DNA of 64,000 nucleotides, from the NCBI GenBank assembly GCA_002733805.1, contig NVXG01000036.1, forward strand, positions 1-64,000, given 5' to 3'. Below are positions 62,385-64,000 of this stretch, piece after piece; the stretch's first letter is position 1; every line of letters begins with the position of its first letter. The translations under genes were made by a program, and so were the position numbers. The stretch is from Robiginitomaculum sp. (lineage in GTDB: Bacteria; Pseudomonadota; Alphaproteobacteria; Caulobacterales; Maricaulaceae). A model generated the notes under the pieces. The model saw only the letters and a list, made by a program, of their open reading frames with translations, made no database searches and was not told the DNA's origin.

Positions 62385-62405
62385 CAACGTAACGCGCTGG
62401 ATTGA

Positions 62406-63152
62406 TCACTCATCCAAGCTGGCCATGACTTCATCGGAAATATCGAAATTGGCATAGACGTTTTGCACATCGTCACAATCTTCCAACACTTCGAGCATTT
62501 TTAGGAGCGTGGCAGCGTTTTTGGCATCCATCTCGATATTGTTCTGCGGTTTCCAGACCAGATTGGCCGCTTTGGCTTCGCCAAAGGTTGTTTCCAACGC
62601 AGCAGCTACGTCAATCATTTCTTCGCGAGCGCAGTAAATAACGTGATCTTCGGCATCGGACACCACATCATCGGCACCGGCCTCTAGCGCCGCTTCAAAC
62701 ATGGCTTCTTCATCCGCCTTGTCCGCCGAGTATTTGATCTCCCCGACATTGTCGAACATGAAGGAGACCGATCCGGTTTCACCCAGATTGCCGCCATTTT
62801 TGGCAAAGGCGGTTCGCACTTCCATCGCCGCACGGTTTTTGTTGTCGGTGGATACCTCGACAATCACCCCAATGCCGCCCGGTCCAAAACCTTCATAGCG
62901 GATCTCGTCATAGCTCTCGCCTTCGCCGCCCGCACCTTTGGAAATGGCCCGCAGGATATTGTCCTTGGGCATGCTGTCGCCCCGGGCATTTTTAATGGCC
63001 AGTCGCAAACGTGGATTACCGTCCGGATCGCCGCCACCGATTTTGGCAGCAATGGTGATCTCTTTGGACAGTTTGGAGAACGCCTTGGCGCGGATTTTAT
63101 CCTGCCGGCCTTTGCGATGCTGGATATTGGCCCATTTGGAGTGCCCTGCCAT
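62406..63152 (-). CDS. yebC: YebC/PmpR-family regulatory protein
   Basis: A 248-aa protein of the YebC/TACO1 family. These proteins bind DNA or assist translation of polyproline stretches. The signature [20 protein letters not shown] is complete and is followed by [19 protein letters not shown] and the [10 protein letters not shown] motif. In many proteobacteria it lies directly upstream of ruvC; here it is separated by a 3.5-kb insertion. The ATG at 63152 is the family start. Confidence 0.95.
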   Translation of the reverse strand: MAGHSKWANIQHRKGRQDKIRAKAFSKLSKEITIAAKIGGGDPDGNPRLRLAIKNARGDSMPKDNILRAISKGAGGEGESYDEIRYEGFGPGGIGVIVEVSTDNKNRAAMEVRTAFAKNGGNLGETGSVSFMFDNVGEIKYSADKADEEAMFEAALEAGADDVVSDAEDHVIYCAREEMIDVAAALETTFGEAKAANLVWKPQNNIEMDAKNAATLLKMLEVLEDCDDVQNVYANFDISDEVMASLDE

Positions 63153-63232
63153 GATAATTCCTTGTAACAATTCAAGTGTGCTGGTTGGGCATTTTGTAGC
63201 CCCGGCATGGCTTCGGGGCAAGCGCTCTGCGC

Positions 63233-64000
63233 TTAACGCGCATCCATTTTCAGCTCAATTCGCCGGTTAGCAGCCAAGGCCTCGGCGCTGCGGCCCTTTT
63301 TGATCGGGTGATATTGCCCAAATCCAGCCGCCGCCAGATGTTTAGGTGGTACCCCGGCGCTCTCAAAGAACTGCACCACCGACAAGGCCCGCGCGGTCGA
63401 TAATTCCCAATTATTAGCATAGCGCCCTTTGATCGGCACCACATCGGTATGGCCATCCACCCGAATTACCCATTCGATTTTGGTCGGGATGTCCTTGGCA
63501 ATTTCGATGATCGCATTGGCAATTACTATCAATTGCTGCTCCCCGGCCGGATTAAAATCGGCCGAGCCACTGGCGAACAACACATCGCTTTCAAATACAA
63601 ACCGATCACCCTCGACCCGCACGCCCTCGCGATCGGCCATCACTTCTAGCATTTTAGCAAAAAACTCGGATTTGTATTTGGCCAGTTCAGATACTTGTCG
63701 GGCCAGAGCCGCGTTCAATCGTTTACCCAGATTGACGATCTGTACTTTTTGTTCCGTATCCTTGGCCTCAGCAGCTTCCAGCGCTTGGTTCAAAATGGCC
63801 AATTGTGCGTTTAATGCCGCCAATTGTCGGGTCAGCGCCGCCACTTCGTCGCGGGCTTCTTCGGTCAGTTCCTCCTGATCCTTCAAAGCATCACCGGCCA
63901 GACCCAATTGCGCCGCGCCTTCATCGATCTGGGTTTGCAACACGGCCAGCAGACCGGCTTGCTCATCGGCTGCGGCCTGCGTTTCCTCCAACGTGGCCAG
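63233..64000 (-). CDS. OmpA-domain peptidoglycan-binding protein with coiled coil (partial)
   Basis: The C-terminal ~255 residues of a larger protein continue past the window edge. A long coiled coil (Glu/Ala/Leu/Gln-rich) precedes an OmpA-like domain. That domain contains [29 protein letters not shown] and [19 protein letters not shown], with the Asp and Arg residues that bind diaminopimelate. This matches the alphaproteobacterial peptidoglycan-binding, MotB-like proteins of the cell envelope. The TTG at 63991 is not the start, because the frame remains open. Confidence 0.85.
   Translation of the reverse strand: MATLEETQAAADEQAGLLAVLQTQIDEGAAQLGLAGDALKDQEELTEEARDEVAALTRQLAALNAQLAILNQALEAAEAKDTEQKVQIVNLGKRLNAALARQVSELAKYKSEFFAKMLEVMADREGVRVEGDRFVFESDVLFASGSADFNPAGEQQLIVIANAIIEIAKDIPTKIEWVIRVDGHTDVVPIKGRYANNWELSTARALSVVQFFESAGVPPKHLAAAGFGQYHPIKKGRSAEALAANRRIELKMDAR

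Noticed and set aside
1-64000. CRISPR array, prophage or insertion sequence
   Set aside because: No array of evenly spaced identical repeats, no cas, integrase, transposase, capsid or terminase large-subunit gene was found. The repeats present are dispersed palindromes and one 46-bp tandem repeat.

Overview
The window is a gene-dense stretch of an alphaproteobacterial chromosome. The evidence is the alphaproteobacterial form of several genes and neighbourhoods: a Suv3-like helicase with fdxA and carD, irr beside fabA-fabB-fabI, the alphaproteobacterial serC with its serC leader RNA upstream of serA, DUF4167 after prmC, and a short rpoH-type sigma factor. Base composition is intermediate. The order cannot be fixed from sequence alone. 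About 70 protein genes, two tRNA genes and one cis-regulatory RNA are supported. There is no rRNA, CRISPR array, prophage or insertion sequence with a transposase.

Layout. 1-4.4 kb: end of prmC, DUF4167, two small membrane proteins, a serine protease and pyrF. 4.5-6.6 kb: tRNA-Leu(CAA) followed by repeats, an Mrr-type restriction endonuclease with an AT-richer coding sequence, and an acetyltransferase. 6.7-15.2 kb: fatty acyl-CoA synthetase, two alpha/beta hydrolases, SelO, S1/P1 nuclease, tRNA-Arg(CCT), an exported SNase-like nuclease. 15.2-21 kb: carD, fdxA, terB-like, Suv3-like helicase, DUF3108, rpmB. 21-26.4 kb: amidohydrolase lipoprotein, YqaA/DedA-like, dsbB, coq7, cysK, moeB/thiF-like. 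26.4-32.6 kb: sulfotransferase, 2-hydroxyacid dehydrogenase, SH3 protein, irr, fabA-fabB-fabI and a DUF4365-like nuclease-fold protein. 32.7-37 kb: YpfJ-type metallopeptidase, rpoH, an Asp/Asn beta-hydroxylase followed by a second sulfotransferase, DUF5360. 37-45.8 kb: purA, a PagL-like protein, serA-serC, two EamA exporters, a class V aminotransferase, PhzF.

46.3-58.9 kb is one long minus-strand block for envelope integrity and recombination: ruvC-ruvA-ruvB-ybgC-tolQ-tolR-tolA-tolB-pal-ybgF-tilS-ftsH-folP-thiD, with many 1-14 base overlaps. Its usual first gene, yebC, lies 3.5 kb away. The gap holds an unknown helix-turn-helix protein, an SDR reductase/TetR divergent pair and an MBL-fold lipoprotein. 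The window ends inside an OmpA-domain, coiled-coil gene.

The most unusual sequence is non-coding. At least six copies of a short palindromic repeat occur, with compensatory base changes in the stem. Two are joined to a second element lying directly 3' of both tRNA genes. Two more form the 5' end of a lipoprotein gene. The best protein-level candidate for an undescribed system is the hydroxylase-sulfotransferase pair at 34.9-36.6 kb, whose hydroxylase carries a cysteine-rich tail.
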